A DNA stretch of 64,000 nt from an uncultured Pseudomonadales bacterium (GTDB lineage Bacteria > Pseudomonadota > Gammaproteobacteria > Pseudomonadales > Porticoccaceae), in the NCBI GenBank assembly GCA_943846685.1, contig OX044363.1, positions 1,344,001 through 1,408,000 on the forward strand. The letters run 5' to 3'. How positions within the stretch are numbered: the stretch's first letter is position 1; the number at the start of each line of letters is the position of its first letter. Below are positions 1 to 8,729 of this stretch, one piece after another. Position numbers and translations under genes: made by a program. The notes below the pieces were generated by a model that did no database searches, was not told the DNA's origin, and worked only from the letters and a program-made list of their open reading frames with translations.

Positions 1-1083
1 GTTACCAGTCGGCAGGGCATGGATCAGACGCAGATTGCTGACTTTCAGAGTCAGTTAATCGACAGTGCTGATCAGCAGGTGCTCTCGGTGGTTCCTATGT
101 TGCAGAGCTTTGTAATGATCTCCCATGGCGAGCAGCAGACTGGGGTAGTTTTGCAGGGGATAGATCCGCAGTTGGGTGCTTCTGGAAAGATCGCTGATAA
201 GCTTGCTGAGAATATGCTTAGCGGTCATGTTGAGCAGTTGGCTGAGGGGCAGTTTGGGGTCATTCTTGGCAGCCAGTTGGCGCGCAAGTTAAATCTATTT
301 GTCGGCGATAAGCTGCAGCTGACGCTGCCGAAAATTAGTGTGACGCCGATGGGGGTTTTTCCGCGGATTAAGCGAGTGACGGTGGTCGGTATATTTCAGG
401 TGGGAGCTCAGGTCGATGCTTCTGTGGCGTTTATTCATCACCGCGATGGGCAGAAGCTGTTGCAGGTTGGGGGGCGCTATCATGGGGTGCAAATAGAGCT
501 TTCCGATGCCTTTGCGGCGGATAGTTGGCTGGCGCAGCAAAGAACCGGTATGGCTTTAAATTCGGCTTCTGATACTGATTTACAGTGGCGCAGCTGGACT
601 GATGATATGGGCTCGCTGTTTCAGGCGATGCGCATGGAAAAGGTGATTGTCAGCTTGCTGCTGTCGGTGATTATTGCGGTTGCGGCGTTTAATATTGTTG
701 CCAGTCTGGTGCTGATGGTGTCGGATAAACGCAAAGATATTGCGGTGGTGCGCACACTGGGTGCTTCTTCATCGACGGTGATTCAGATATTTATTATTCA
801 GGGTTTGGCGGTTGGCGCTCTGGGTATTTTCAGTGGCACGGTTTTGGGTTGTCTGCTGGCTTATTTTATTGGCGATATTGTCGCCGTTATTGAACGCCTG
901 GGTGGCTTCTATATATTTGATCCATCGGTCTATCTTATCAGTTCACTGCCGTCGCGAATTCTTCTTGGCGATGTGTTGATAGTGGTTAGCGGTGCATTTT
1001 TAATCAGTTTTCTCGCTACCCTGTATCCGGCGTGGCGAGCTGGAAAAGTTTTACCTGCGGAGGCTTTACGCTATGACCAATAA
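1..1083 (+). CDS. lolC: Lipoprotein-releasing ABC permease LolC/LolE, 5'-truncated by window edge
   Basis: This is the permease half of the LolCDE complex, which extracts mature lipoproteins from the inner membrane and hands them to LolA. The frame is open to base 1, so the true start and the first membrane helix lie upstream; about 360 codons of a usual ~410 are present. A large periplasmic domain is followed by three C-terminal hydrophobic helices (roughly codons 215-240, 260-295 and 315-345), the MacB/FtsX-type layout. A cytoplasmic segment with DKRKDIAVVRTLGAS is the coupling helix typical of LolC/E. It overlaps the following lolD by 11 bases, which supports one operon. Whether it is LolC or LolE is assigned from gene order only. 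Confidence 0.9.
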   Translation, partial: VTSRQGMDQTQIADFQSQLIDSADQQVLSVVPMLQSFVMISHGEQQTGVVLQGIDPQLGASGKIADKLAENMLSGHVEQLAEGQFGVILGSQLARKLNLFVGDKLQLTLPKISVTPMGVFPRIKRVTVVGIFQVGAQVDASVAFIHHRDGQKLLQVGGRYHGVQIELSDAFAADSWLAQQRTGMALNSASDTDLQWRSWTDDMGSLFQAMRMEKVIVSLLLSVIIAVAAFNIVASLVLMVSDKRKDIAVVRTLGASSSTVIQIFIIQGLAVGALGIFSGTVLGCLLAYFIGDIVAVIERLGGFYIFDPSVYLISSLPSRILLGDVLIVVSGAFLISFLATLYPAWRAGKVLPAEALRYDQ

Positions 1084-1777
1084 CAGTCCCTTTGTCTTGG
1101 AGGCCGTGAATATAGGTCGTGATTACGCTCAGGGCGAGACGCTACTGCCGGTGTTATGCGATCTGAATATCAATGTCAAAGCGGGTGAAAAGCTTGCTGT
1201 AGTTGGTGTCTCTGGCTCCGGTAAAACCACTTTACTCAATCTGCTCGGTGGCCTCGATGACCCCACTGCCGGTACCGTGCATGTCTGTGGTCAGGATTGG
1301 AAAGGTGTGGATGCCTCGGCACGCGCCCAGTGGCGCAATAAGCATGTGGGTTTTGTCTATCAGTTTCATCATCTGCTCGGTGAGTTCTCCGCACTGGAAA
1401 ATGTCGCGCTTCCCTGTTTGATTGGCGGTGCTTCGGTGGCTGAATCCCAGCAGCGGGCCACTGAACTGTTAGCCAAGGTTGGCCTAGCTGATCGCGTTGA
1501 CCACAAGCCGTCAGAGTTATCTGGTGGTGAGCGTCAGCGTGTGGCGATTGCGCGGGCGCTGGTAACCTCTCCGTCGGTGGTGTTGATGGATGAGCCGACC
1601 GGCAATCTTGATCCTCATACTGCTGGAGTGATATTGGATCTGTTATTGGAGCTTAATCAGTCGCTGCAAATTTCCTTTGTGGTGGTGACCCATGACCCTG
1701 CTATAGCAGCGCGAATGGATCGCATTGTTAAGCTAGTTGATGGCCAGTTGCTAGAGGCGGAGCCAGCTGTTGTTTAA
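1073..1777 (+). CDS. lolD: Lipoprotein-releasing ABC transporter ATPase LolD
   Basis: This is the ATPase subunit that powers lipoprotein release by the LolCDE complex on the cytoplasmic face of the inner membrane. The 234 residues match the family length. Visible motifs are Walker A GVSGSGKT (residues 45-52), Q-loop FVYQFHHLL, signature LSGGERQRVAIARAL (about 148-162), Walker B VVLMDEPTGNLD and the H-loop VVTHD. The FHHLL after the Q-loop glutamine is typical of LolD. The gene sits between two Lol permeases, overlapping the upstream one by 11 bases and the downstream one by 8, so the three are almost certainly co-translated. Confidence 0.97.
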   Translation: MTNNSPFVLEAVNIGRDYAQGETLLPVLCDLNINVKAGEKLAVVGVSGSGKTTLLNLLGGLDDPTAGTVHVCGQDWKGVDASARAQWRNKHVGFVYQFHHLLGEFSALENVALPCLIGGASVAESQQRATELLAKVGLADRVDHKPSELSGGERQRVAIARALVTSPSVVLMDEPTGNLDPHTAGVILDLLLELNQSLQISFVVVTHDPAIAARMDRIVKLVDGQLLEAEPAVV

Positions 1778-2990
1778 GCCCATTCCACTTTTTCTCGGTT
1801 TACGTTATTTCTCTTCTAGTGGTCGAGATAATCAACTTGTGTCCTTTATTTCAACACTGGCAATTACCGGGCTAGTTTTAGGTGTTGGCCTGTTGGTGGT
1901 GGTTCTCTCGGTGATGAATGGCTTTGATCGCGAATTACGCGAGCGCATTCTAGCGGTGGTTCCCCATGTGCAAATTATTCATAACAGCGGCGTTGATAAC
2001 TGGCAGCAGCAGGCTGCGGTTATTGCCGCGCAACCATCTGTTTCTGAAGTCAGCCCCTACAATGAGGTCAATGGCCTGATTAATTTCCGTCGCGACAGTA
2101 GACCGGTGCAGCTGTTGGGGCTGACTCCAGAGGCGCTGCCTGCCGGTATTGCCACAGTGTTTAAAGAGGCCGGGGTAGAGCTGCCACCGCCGGGGCAATT
2201 GCTTCTCTCCGAGGTTATCGCAAGCAACCTTAATATTGCCTTGGGTCAGCGGGTAACGATTATTATTCCCGCCGCTGCAGGCCCGACAAAAGCGGTTTCT
2301 CTAAAAGTAGCTGGTCTGTTTTCAACCCATACCGAAGTTGATCAACTATTGGCGATTGCATCATTGGAGCAGGTGGCGGAGATCGCCAATTTGCCAGCAG
2401 CTCAGGTAAAGGGCTTTCGCGTGCAGATCGACGATCAGTTTAATGCCCGCCAACTTGGCTATCAGATTCTCGAGCAGTTGCCCTATGGCTATGGCTTTCG
2501 CGACTGGTTTCAAACCCATGGCAATCTCTATCAGGCGATTCAGCTGTCGCGCAATATGGTTGGCCTGTTGATCTTTATGATTATTGCCATTGCGGCTTTT
2601 AATGTTATTTCGATGCTGATGATGTCGGTGATCGATAAGCGTCGGGATATCGCTATTCTGCAAACCCTAGGGCTCTCGCGTCCGGATATTCTGCGTCTGT
2701 TTTTGATTCAGGGGGCTTTTATTGGTCTGTTTGGTATTTCTATCGGGGTAGGGCTGGGTGTGCTGGGTACTATCTGGGTGGCGGATCTGGTCAGCTGTAT
2801 AGAGTCGCTGTTGGGTGTGAGCTTTTTAAATACCGAGGTCTATCCGATCGATTATATTCCCGTGGATTTGCGTTGGTCTAATGTGTCGATGGTGGCTGGT
2901 GCGGCGTTTTTTCTCAACCTGCTGGCAACTCTGTATCCCGCGTTGCGCGCTAGCCGTATGGTGCCTGCCGAAGAACTTCGTTACGAATAA
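1770..2990 (+). CDS. lolE: Lipoprotein-releasing ABC permease LolE/LolC
   Basis: This is the second permease of the LolCDE lipoprotein-release complex (406 residues, full length). It starts with TTG at 1770, overlapping the lolD stop; the N-terminal FLGLRYF followed by an SFIST-LAITG helix is the family's usual beginning, so the TTG is the likely start. One N-terminal helix (about 25-50), a periplasmic domain and three C-terminal helices are present, with the DKRRDIAILQTLG coupling segment. It is homologous to the truncated permease at the left edge, so the complex is a LolC-LolD-LolE type heteromer. Which copy is C and which is E is not certain. Confidence 0.93.
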   Translation: MFKPIPLFLGLRYFSSSGRDNQLVSFISTLAITGLVLGVGLLVVVLSVMNGFDRELRERILAVVPHVQIIHNSGVDNWQQQAAVIAAQPSVSEVSPYNEVNGLINFRRDSRPVQLLGLTPEALPAGIATVFKEAGVELPPPGQLLLSEVIASNLNIALGQRVTIIIPAAAGPTKAVSLKVAGLFSTHTEVDQLLAIASLEQVAEIANLPAAQVKGFRVQIDDQFNARQLGYQILEQLPYGYGFRDWFQTHGNLYQAIQLSRNMVGLLIFMIIAIAAFNVISMLMMSVIDKRRDIAILQTLGLSRPDILRLFLIQGAFIGLFGISIGVGLGVLGTIWVADLVSCIESLLGVSFLNTEVYPIDYIPVDLRWSNVSMVAGAAFFLNLLATLYPALRASRMVPAEELRYE

Positions 2991-3022
2991 TCCTGTTACG
3001 AATGATCTTGTCACAAAGAGCT

Positions 3023-3553
3023 TTATTTCTTTAGCTGCTTAAGCCGTGAATCTTTACGCTTTTCCCAGTTGCGAATGACTTTCCAGCGCCATAAATAGTT
3101 GATGGCAAGGTATCCGCAGCTGGCAAATACTAAGCCACAGATCAGGCTGCCAGTTAACAGTGGCAGCAGTATCTGCGCGCCGATATTGGAAAACCACTCC
3201 CAGGTTAGAGAGACAGTAAAATTTATCGGGTCACTGCCGAGTAAAAAGCTGCCGAAGCGGTGGGTCAGGTAAAACATCGGGCCAATGGTCAGCGGGTTGC
3301 TGATCCAGATGGTCAATACTGATATTGGCAGGTTGGCGTGCCACCAAAAAGCCAGTGCCGCGGCAATAAATGTCTGCCCAGGGAGTGGCACAAAGGCAGA
3401 AAAAATACCGATAAATACCGCTAGTGAAACGGATTCTCTGTTGATATGCAGAAGATTGGGGTCGCGAATCAGTGGCTCAGTCCATCGCAATGAGGGATGT
3501 TTTAGGACTTTGGCAAAGTCGGGTAGTATTCGACGAATGGTTTTTCTGGGCAT
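3023..3553 (-). CDS. DUF2062 domain-containing membrane protein
   Basis: This 176-residue protein has the DUF2062 pattern: a short basic N-terminus (MPRKTIRRILPDF), then SVSLAVFIGIFSAFVPLPGQTFIAAALAF as a first helix and a second hydrophobic segment with WISNPLTIGPMFYLTHRFG, then a third near residues 130-155. The P-x-P-x-Q and NP-T motifs are the conserved signature of this inner-membrane family, whose function is not known. The C-terminus is basic (WEKRKDSRLKQLKK). It converges on lolE with 32 bases between the stops and no obvious hairpin terminator there. Confidence 0.85.
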   Translation of the reverse strand: MPRKTIRRILPDFAKVLKHPSLRWTEPLIRDPNLLHINRESVSLAVFIGIFSAFVPLPGQTFIAAALAFWWHANLPISVLTIWISNPLTIGPMFYLTHRFGSFLLGSDPINFTVSLTWEWFSNIGAQILLPLLTGSLICGLVFASCGYLAINYLWRWKVIRNWEKRKDSRLKQLKK

Positions 3554-3759
3554 ACTTAAAAAAGGGCGGTCAACTCGGGGCGAGCATTATGCCATCCAAT
3601 AATGGTGGTGAACTACTTATATATACTGTTGGCCGTTTAATTTGGCTCAGGTGGTCTAATAAATGCAACCATCAGTAATAATCAGGTACGGACTTATCCC
3701 CATCGGGCAGATACAATAGCCAACTTAAGTAAATTAATCGGAATAACAGGAATCACAGA

Positions 3760-4695
3760 ATGGAACCGGCACTCGCCATCAGTCAGTTGAATAAAACCTA
3801 CGAGGGAGATTTCCAAGCGCTTAAAGGCATTTCGCTGGAAGTGCAGCCTGGAGACTTCTTCGCACTACTCGGCCCTAACGGTGCCGGGAAATCCACCACC
3901 ATTGGCATTATCTGTTCGCTGGTTTTAAAGACCAGCGGCAAGGTAAGTATCTTTGGCTGCGATATAGACAGGGACTTTTCCCAGGCCAAACAGCACGTCG
4001 GCGTGGTGCCTCAGGAATTTAATTTTAATCAATTTGAAAAGCCGGTTGATATCCTGATTAACCAGGCCGGTTACTTTGGCATTCCCCGTGATATAGCTGC
4101 CGAGCGCGCTGAAAAGTATCTGCGTCAGCTGGGCCTCTGGGATAAGAGCCATGTGCCATCGCGAACCCTTTCCGGTGGTATGAAGCGTCGTTTGATGATT
4201 GCTCGTGCATTGATTCACGAACCCAAACTATTGGTTCTCGACGAGCCTACGGCCGGTGTGGATATTGAACTGCGTCGCTCCATGTGGGAGTTTCTGCGCG
4301 AGATCAATGCCCAGGGAACAACCATTATCCTGACCACACACTATCTCGAAGAGGCCGAAAGCCTGTGCCGCAATGTGGCGATTATTGACCATGGCGAGAT
4401 TATCCAAAACACCAGTATCCGTGCCTTACTACAGCAGCTAAATAAAGAGCTGTTTGTTCTGGATATTCGTGAACAGTTAAGTGAATGCCCGAGCATTCAA
4501 GGCTATCCAATAACCCTGGTCGACGACCACACCTTAGAGGTTGAAGTCGAGAAGTCCCAGTCGATCAATGAACTTTTTGATGCCCTGAGCAGCGCAGGCA
4601 TTCATGTATTGAGTATGCGCAATAAAACCAATCGCCTGGAAGAGCTGTTCTTTGACCTGGTGGAGAAGAATTTATCAGGAGCTAAAAATGACTAA
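3760..4695 (+). CDS. ABC transporter ATP-binding protein (YadG-like)
   Basis: This is the ATPase of an ABC-2 type exporter. Walker A GPNGAGKST (residues 38-46), signature LSGGMKRRL (137-145), Walker B LLVLDEPTAGVD (157-168) and the H-loop TTHYLEEAE are intact. The 311 residues and the C-terminal extension after the H-loop match E. coli YadG and related drug/polysaccharide exporters. It overlaps the permease gene by 8 bases. The exported substrate cannot be read from the sequence. Confidence 0.93.
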   Translation: MEPALAISQLNKTYEGDFQALKGISLEVQPGDFFALLGPNGAGKSTTIGIICSLVLKTSGKVSIFGCDIDRDFSQAKQHVGVVPQEFNFNQFEKPVDILINQAGYFGIPRDIAAERAEKYLRQLGLWDKSHVPSRTLSGGMKRRLMIARALIHEPKLLVLDEPTAGVDIELRRSMWEFLREINAQGTTIILTTHYLEEAESLCRNVAIIDHGEIIQNTSIRALLQQLNKELFVLDIREQLSECPSIQGYPITLVDDHTLEVEVEKSQSINELFDALSSAGIHVLSMRNKTNRLEELFFDLVEKNLSGAKND

Positions 4696-5461
4696 TTGTG
4701 AAAAATGGATTGCCTTTGAAACAATTGTGCGCCGTGAGATTCACCGCTTTCTGCGTATCTGGCCACAGACATTGTTGCCGCCGGTTATCACTATCGTGCT
4801 CTATTTTGTAATTTTTGGTACCTTGATCGGCTCGCGAATTGGCGAGATGTCCGGGCTGCCCTATATCCAATTTGTCGCCCCGGGCCTGATTATGATGTCG
4901 GTAATCACCAACTCCTATTCCAATGTGGTGTCGTCCTTTTTTGGCTCTAAGTTTCAGCGCAATATTGAAGAGCTGCTGGTCTCGCCCACGCCCAACTGGA
5001 TTATCCTGCTCGGCTTTGTAGTAGGGGGTATGTGCCGCGGTCTGGGTGTTGGTCTGGTAGTCACAGTGCTATCGCTCTATTTTGCTGACTTTAGTATTCA
5101 CAGCCTGCCGGTTACCGTTGGTATTGTGCTGATGACCTCGTTGATGTTTTCACTGGCTGGTCTAATTAATGCGGTATTTGCCCGTAACTTTGATGATATC
5201 TCGATTATCCCCACCTTTGTTTTAACCCCGCTGACCTATCTGGGTGGCGTATTTTATTCCATCGACCTGCTGGGTGATTTCTGGAGCAAGGTATCGATGA
5301 TCAACCCGGTGCTCTATATGGTCAATGCCTTCCGTTACGGTATTGCCGGGATTAGTGATATTCCTGTCTACTGGGCGTTTGGCATGGTTGGAATGTTCTC
5401 AGTCGTGCTGTTTTTTGTTGCCCTTAACCTGCTTGAGAAAGGTTCGAGGTTGCGCAGCTAA
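4688..5461 (+). CDS. ABC-2 type transporter permease (YadH-like)
   Basis: This is the inner-membrane permease partner of the upstream ATPase. I place the start at ATG 4688 because AGGAG lies at 4677-4681; a TTG 36 bases earlier is in frame but lies inside the ATPase gene without a good ribosome site. The 257-residue product has six hydrophobic segments and ABC2_membrane features (LPYIQFVAPGLIMMSV, NIEELLVSPTPNW, LTYLGGVFYSIDLLG). Its stop overlaps the queF start as TAATG, so the exporter and queF are probably one transcript. Confidence 0.92.
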   Translation: MTNCEKWIAFETIVRREIHRFLRIWPQTLLPPVITIVLYFVIFGTLIGSRIGEMSGLPYIQFVAPGLIMMSVITNSYSNVVSSFFGSKFQRNIEELLVSPTPNWIILLGFVVGGMCRGLGVGLVVTVLSLYFADFSIHSLPVTVGIVLMTSLMFSLAGLINAVFARNFDDISIIPTFVLTPLTYLGGVFYSIDLLGDFWSKVSMINPVLYMVNAFRYGIAGISDIPVYWAFGMVGMFSVVLFFVALNLLEKGSRLRS

Positions 5462-6279
5462 TGGCCGATTATTCCGATACAGAACTGGGTCGTGAAACCA
5501 GTTACAGCGACCAGTACGATGCTTCGCTGTTAGATCCAATTCCGCGTACCAAAGCCCGTGAAGAGTCGACCGATGCCGCAGCTTTTATCGGTGTGGATTT
5601 GTGGACGGCCTTTGAAATCTCCTGGCTTAATAATGATGGTCTGCCCCAGGTGGCTATAGGTGAATTTATATTTCCCTGTACCAGTGATGCGATTATTGAA
5701 TCCAAGTCATTTAAGTTATATCTCAACTCGTTTAACCAGAGTCACTTTCCATCGATGGAAGCACTCAGCGAGATTATGCGCGCCGATCTTACTGCCGCTT
5801 CAGGTTCAACGGTTGATGTGATTCTCTATCAGATCGGCGAATACAATGGCTTTAAGCCGATCTCAGAGCCAGATGCTATCTGCCTGGATCAGCGGCCAGT
5901 TGCCACAGATACCTATGAGCCTGATGCGAGTTTTTTGCAGCTTGGCAATCAGATTGAAGCCGACGAAACCCTCTGTTCACATCTGTTGCGAACCAACTGT
6001 CCGGTAACCGACCAGCCGGATTGGGCCTCTGTGTATATCACTTATAAAGGTGCGCAGATTGATCGCGATGGGCTGCTTAAATACTTGGTTTCATTTCGCC
6101 AGCATCAGGATTTTCACGAGCAGTGTGTGGAGAAGATATTTAGCGATATTATGGCCCGCTGTCAGCCAGCTGAATTAAGTGTGTATGCGCGTTATATGCG
6201 CCGTGGCGGATTGGATATCAATCCCTATCGCAGCACGGTGTATAAGATGCCGCCGGCTTATCGGCAGGTGAGGCAGTAG
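5461..6279 (+). CDS. queF: NADPH-dependent 7-cyano-7-deazaguanine reductase QueF
   Basis: QueF reduces preQ0 to preQ1 in the queuosine tRNA-modification pathway, using NADPH. The 272 residues match the long, two-domain (YqcD/E. coli type) enzyme. The substrate-binding ESKSFKLYLNSFNQ motif is at residues 80-93, and the catalytic region has Cys180 (LLRTNCPV) and Asp187 (TDQPDW), the nucleophile and proton donor of the family. The start overlaps the permease stop (TAATG). No other queuosine gene is in the window, so the link with the exporter may be only transcriptional. Confidence 0.96.
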   Translation: MADYSDTELGRETSYSDQYDASLLDPIPRTKAREESTDAAAFIGVDLWTAFEISWLNNDGLPQVAIGEFIFPCTSDAIIESKSFKLYLNSFNQSHFPSMEALSEIMRADLTAASGSTVDVILYQIGEYNGFKPISEPDAICLDQRPVATDTYEPDASFLQLGNQIEADETLCSHLLRTNCPVTDQPDWASVYITYKGAQIDRDGLLKYLVSFRQHQDFHEQCVEKIFSDIMARCQPAELSVYARYMRRGGLDINPYRSTVYKMPPAYRQVRQ

Positions 6280-6297
6280 GGCGCAGCCGCTTATAAA

Positions 6298-6326
6298 TTG
6301 ACGCTATAACGTTGTAGCGTTATGAT
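6298..6326 (+). promoter_or_regulatory. Sigma-70 promoter with overlapping operator for toxin-antitoxin genes
   Basis: A TTGACG -35 box (6298-6303) and a TATGAT -10 box (6321-6326) are separated by exactly 17 bases. The spacer carries a perfect inverted repeat, ACGCTA (6301-6306) and TAGCGT (6315-6320), and a second overlapping pair ATAACG/CGTTAT (6306-6311, 6318-6323). Type II antitoxins of this class usually bind such operators to autorepress, so this is the likely autoregulatory site. The ribosome site AGGAG is at 6341-6345. Confidence 0.75.
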
Positions 6327-6353
6327 GTTGTCTTTGTAAAAGGAGATTCCACC

Positions 6354-6587
6354 ATGAGTAATCTATCCAAGCGATCTACCATTTACTTTGATCCAAGTAT
6401 CCATCAGACATTGAGGGTCAAAGCCGCTTCATCTCATCGATCAGTTTCCGAGTTAGTAGATGATGCAGTGCGTTTGCAACTTTTGGAAGATCATGAAGAT
6501 CTCAAAGCAGTTGCCGATCGTGTTAATGAGCCTGAAGTTAGTTATGAAACCATGCTTAGCGATTTAAAGAAGCATGGCAAAATTTAA
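6354..6587 (+). CDS. Antitoxin of a type II toxin-antitoxin pair, ribbon-helix-helix
   Basis: This is a 77-residue protein with an N-terminal ribbon-helix-helix DNA-binding fold: strand RSTIYFDPSIHQTLRVKAA, then the helix pair SSHRSVSELVDDAVRLQLLED. The C-terminal acidic tail (EPEVSYETMLSDLKKHGKI) would wrap the toxin. It overlaps the downstream toxin gene by 14 bases, the usual arrangement. It is preceded by a strong promoter with an operator-like inverted repeat. The exact subfamily (RelB, CopG or ParD-like) is not certain. Confidence 0.85.
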   Translation: MSNLSKRSTIYFDPSIHQTLRVKAASSHRSVSELVDDAVRLQLLEDHEDLKAVADRVNEPEVSYETMLSDLKKHGKI

Positions 6588-6843
6588 ACCAATTCTTTAC
6601 ACAATAACCTTTAAGAAATCGGTCTTTAAGGATCTACGTAAAATCCCCAAACGAGATGTTGCGCGCATAACCGATCAGATAAATGCGCTTGTAGCAGACC
6701 CCAGAGCCAAAGGTTGTACGAAGCTATCCGCGCAAGAGTTATACCGAGTCAGAGTTGGCCTCTATCGAATAATTTATGAGATACGAGATAAGCAGTTGGT
6801 GGTTCAGGTAATAAAGGTTGGCCACCGCTCTAGTGTTTATTAG
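6574..6843 (+). CDS. Toxin of RelE/ParE family
   Basis: This 89-residue toxin has the RelE/ParE fold pattern: FKKSVFKDLRKIPKRDVARITDQINAL as two helices, then GCTKLSAQELYRVRVGLYRIIYEIRDKQLVVQVIKVGHRSSVY. The YRVRVGLYRIIYEI strand and the final KVGHRSSVY are hallmarks of RelE-type mRNA interferases. RelE members cleave mRNA on the ribosome, while ParE members poison gyrase; the GHR motif favours RelE. It is translationally coupled to the antitoxin. Confidence 0.87.
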   Translation: MAKFKPILYTITFKKSVFKDLRKIPKRDVARITDQINALVADPRAKGCTKLSAQELYRVRVGLYRIIYEIRDKQLVVQVIKVGHRSSVY

Positions 6844-6861
6844 AGCATCTCTTTATCCAGG

Positions 6862-8223
6862 CTAGACCACAGCCTGCCGTTTCTTAGGCTGGCTGCTGGC
6901 AAGATTTTTATGCAGGTCAATAACAGTAAACACATTGATTGGGTCAGCAAAACCCTTAACCGAAATCTGGCCTTTATCTCTGCATTTAACCGCATCCTTA
7001 ATCAGGTCATAGGTATCTTTAGAGACCAAAATCTCGTGGCTCTGTGCCGATGATTCAAGGCGGCTAGCTAGATTAACTGCGCGCCCCAGCAAGGTGTAGT
7101 CCAAACGGTTTTCCGTACCAAAGTTTCCCACCTTACAGACCCCGCTATTAATACCCATACGCAGAGCAGGGGGGTTGGCTATGCCCTCAATTGCCCAGCG
7201 CGCCTGAAGCTCTTTCATGGCTTTTTTCATCGACAGCGCCATAGACACACAGCTGACCGCGTCTGAGCGCACACCGCGACTTTCCGGGTCGCCAAAAAAC
7301 ACCATTATCGAATCGCCAATCACTTTATCTACCGTGCCGCCAAAGCGGAAGGCAATCTCCGACATCTCGGTTAAATAGGTATTTAGAAGTGCGGTAAGCT
7401 GTTCCGGATCGAGATTTTCAGCAAGTCTGGTAAAGCCTTCCATGTCGGAGAAAAATACTGTGAGGGTTTTTTCCTGGGTACCGGCCTTTACATCCTTGCC
7501 GGTAAGAATAGCTTTGCGCAGGGCAGGGGAGAGATATTTAGATAAATGGAATGTGCGCAAGGTTAGCCATTCATTTTGGCGCCGCACAGAGTCGTGCTGA
7601 TCGGCGAGTAAAAAATGTGTATGCCGGGCCATATTGGTATTAAGCAGGCAGTAGGCAAAACAGATTAGCAGGATCATTAGTTGTACGGTCGTGCTTGGAT
7701 TAATTGTAATCGGCAGCAACCAATAGCCTGATAGTACGCCGATAAATAAGCCGGTGATATCCAGTGGTGCTGTGGGTTTCATAGAGCCGGTAATGGTAAT
7801 CAGGAAGGTTGCGCCGAGAGCCAGGGTAATAATTGAATCAAAGCCTACTAGTACAATTAAAGCCCCGGCAATAACCCCGTCGATAAACTCCATACAAATC
7901 GACAGCACCTGCTTTTTACTTTTGGAGATAAGTCGGCTGTTGGTTAAATAGCTGCCAAATTGATAGATAAACAGCAATGGAATGACCGTTAGCAGCCCCC
8001 AGTGATAGTTGAGATCCTGCCAGGCTCCTAGCAAAATAGTGGCGCCACAAATACTGAGAGCTAAGCGATACAGCTCCTGCAACTTTGGCGACGGGTATAT
8101 AAACTCTTTCCATGTCATAAAATCTAGTTTAGCACCGCTATTAGCCTGCCACCGGATATTATCTGCCAAGCCCCTTTCCAATTGCTTTTGCGCGATGGTT
8201 TGTGTAAAGTTCACGCCCTTCAA
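6862..8223 (-). CDS. Membrane-bound class III adenylate/guanylate cyclase
   Basis: This 453-residue protein has about five to six hydrophobic helices between residues 50 and 195, a linker, then a class III nucleotide cyclase domain (about 250-435). Both metal-binding aspartates are present, in FFSDMEGFT (Asp260) and GDSIMVFFGD (Asp304), as are LDYTLLGRAVNLASRLE with the transition-state Asn and Arg, so it looks catalytically competent. It would make cAMP (less likely cGMP) in the cytoplasm. The start used is a TTG at 8223; an ATG at residue 36 (MTWKEFIYPS) is an alternative. No sensor domain other than the membrane segment is visible. Confidence 0.9.
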   Translation of the reverse strand: MKGVNFTQTIAQKQLERGLADNIRWQANSGAKLDFMTWKEFIYPSPKLQELYRLALSICGATILLGAWQDLNYHWGLLTVIPLLFIYQFGSYLTNSRLISKSKKQVLSICMEFIDGVIAGALIVLVGFDSIITLALGATFLITITGSMKPTAPLDITGLFIGVLSGYWLLPITINPSTTVQLMILLICFAYCLLNTNMARHTHFLLADQHDSVRRQNEWLTLRTFHLSKYLSPALRKAILTGKDVKAGTQEKTLTVFFSDMEGFTRLAENLDPEQLTALLNTYLTEMSEIAFRFGGTVDKVIGDSIMVFFGDPESRGVRSDAVSCVSMALSMKKAMKELQARWAIEGIANPPALRMGINSGVCKVGNFGTENRLDYTLLGRAVNLASRLESSAQSHEILVSKDTYDLIKDAVKCRDKGQISVKGFADPINVFTVIDLHKNLASSQPKKRQAVV

Positions 8224-8264
8224 AACGGCAGACTACTAAGTTGTTTTGTGGGTAAAAAGTTTCT

Positions 8265-8420
8265 GCAGAGGTGTCCGAGTGGCTAACTAAATGCGAACGC
8301 ATTTTGGACGCCTGAAGGGCGGTCTCGCAGAGACAAGAGATATGGCTCTGCCATAGCTCGCAACAACGAGCACGTCGTGCTCCTGACTAGTTAATAGGAC
8401 AGAAAACGGCAGCAGTTTAT
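8265..8420 (+). repeat. tRNA-Ser 5'-half repeat unit 1 with hairpin chain
   Basis: This is the first of four ~155-bp units. It begins with a slightly altered copy of the tRNA-Ser acceptor/D-arm 5' sequence (GCAGAGGTGTCCGAGTGGCT) and then leaves the tRNA sequence. It carries a hairpin AAATGCG-AA-CGCATTT, a CGCC-TGAA-GGGCG stem, GTCTC-GCA-GAGAC, a TATGGC-TCT-GCCATA stem and GAGCACG-TC-GTGCTC. It ends with the tail CTGACTAGTTAATAGGACAG that recurs in the other units. It lacks an anticodon arm and a T-arm, so it is not a tRNA. Confidence 0.9.
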
Positions 8421-8574
8421 GGAGAGGTGTCCGAGTGGCTGACAAAACACATTGTGTTTTGGGCGCCCGAAGGGCGATCTCGAAGAGACAAGAGTGAAGC
8501 TTAAGCTTTACTCGCAGCAACGAGCGCGTCGTGCTCCTGACTAGTTAATAGAACAGAAAACGGCAGCAGTTTAT
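8421..8574 (+). repeat. tRNA-Ser 5'-half repeat unit 2 with hairpin chain
   Basis: This 154-bp unit starts with the exact 22-base 5' end of the intact tRNA-Ser (acceptor 5' strand and first half of the D-arm). The first hairpin is now CAAAACACA-TTGTGTTTTG-type, different in sequence from unit 1 but still paired. The fourth hairpin is also rewritten: an AAGCTTAAGCTT palindrome between GAGT and ACTC, in place of the TATGGC stem of units 1, 3 and 4. The tail matches the other units except for one base. Confidence 0.9.
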
Positions 8575-8729
8575 GGAGAGGTGTCCGAGTGGCTGACAAA
8601 ACACATTGTGTTTTGGTCGCACGGAGGGCGGTCTCGAAGAGACAAGAGATATGGCTCTGCCATAGCTCGCAACAACGAGCGCGTCGTGCTCCTGACTAGT
8701 TAATAGGACAGAAAACGGCAGCAGTTTAT
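8575..8729 (+). repeat. tRNA-Ser 5'-half repeat unit 3 with hairpin chain
   Basis: This 155-bp unit repeats the same 22-base tRNA-Ser 5' end, the AAAACACA/TGTGTTTT hairpin, a weaker CGC/GCG stem, GTCTC-GAA-GAGAC, TATGGC-TCT-GCCATA, the GAGC/GCTC hairpin and the common tail. It appears identical to unit 4, so these two probably arose by recent tandem duplication. Confidence 0.9.

Noticed and set aside
4652..4687. An earlier TTG start for the ABC permease.
   Set aside because: It lies inside the ATPase gene without a ribosome site; ATG 4688 has AGGAG at the right distance.
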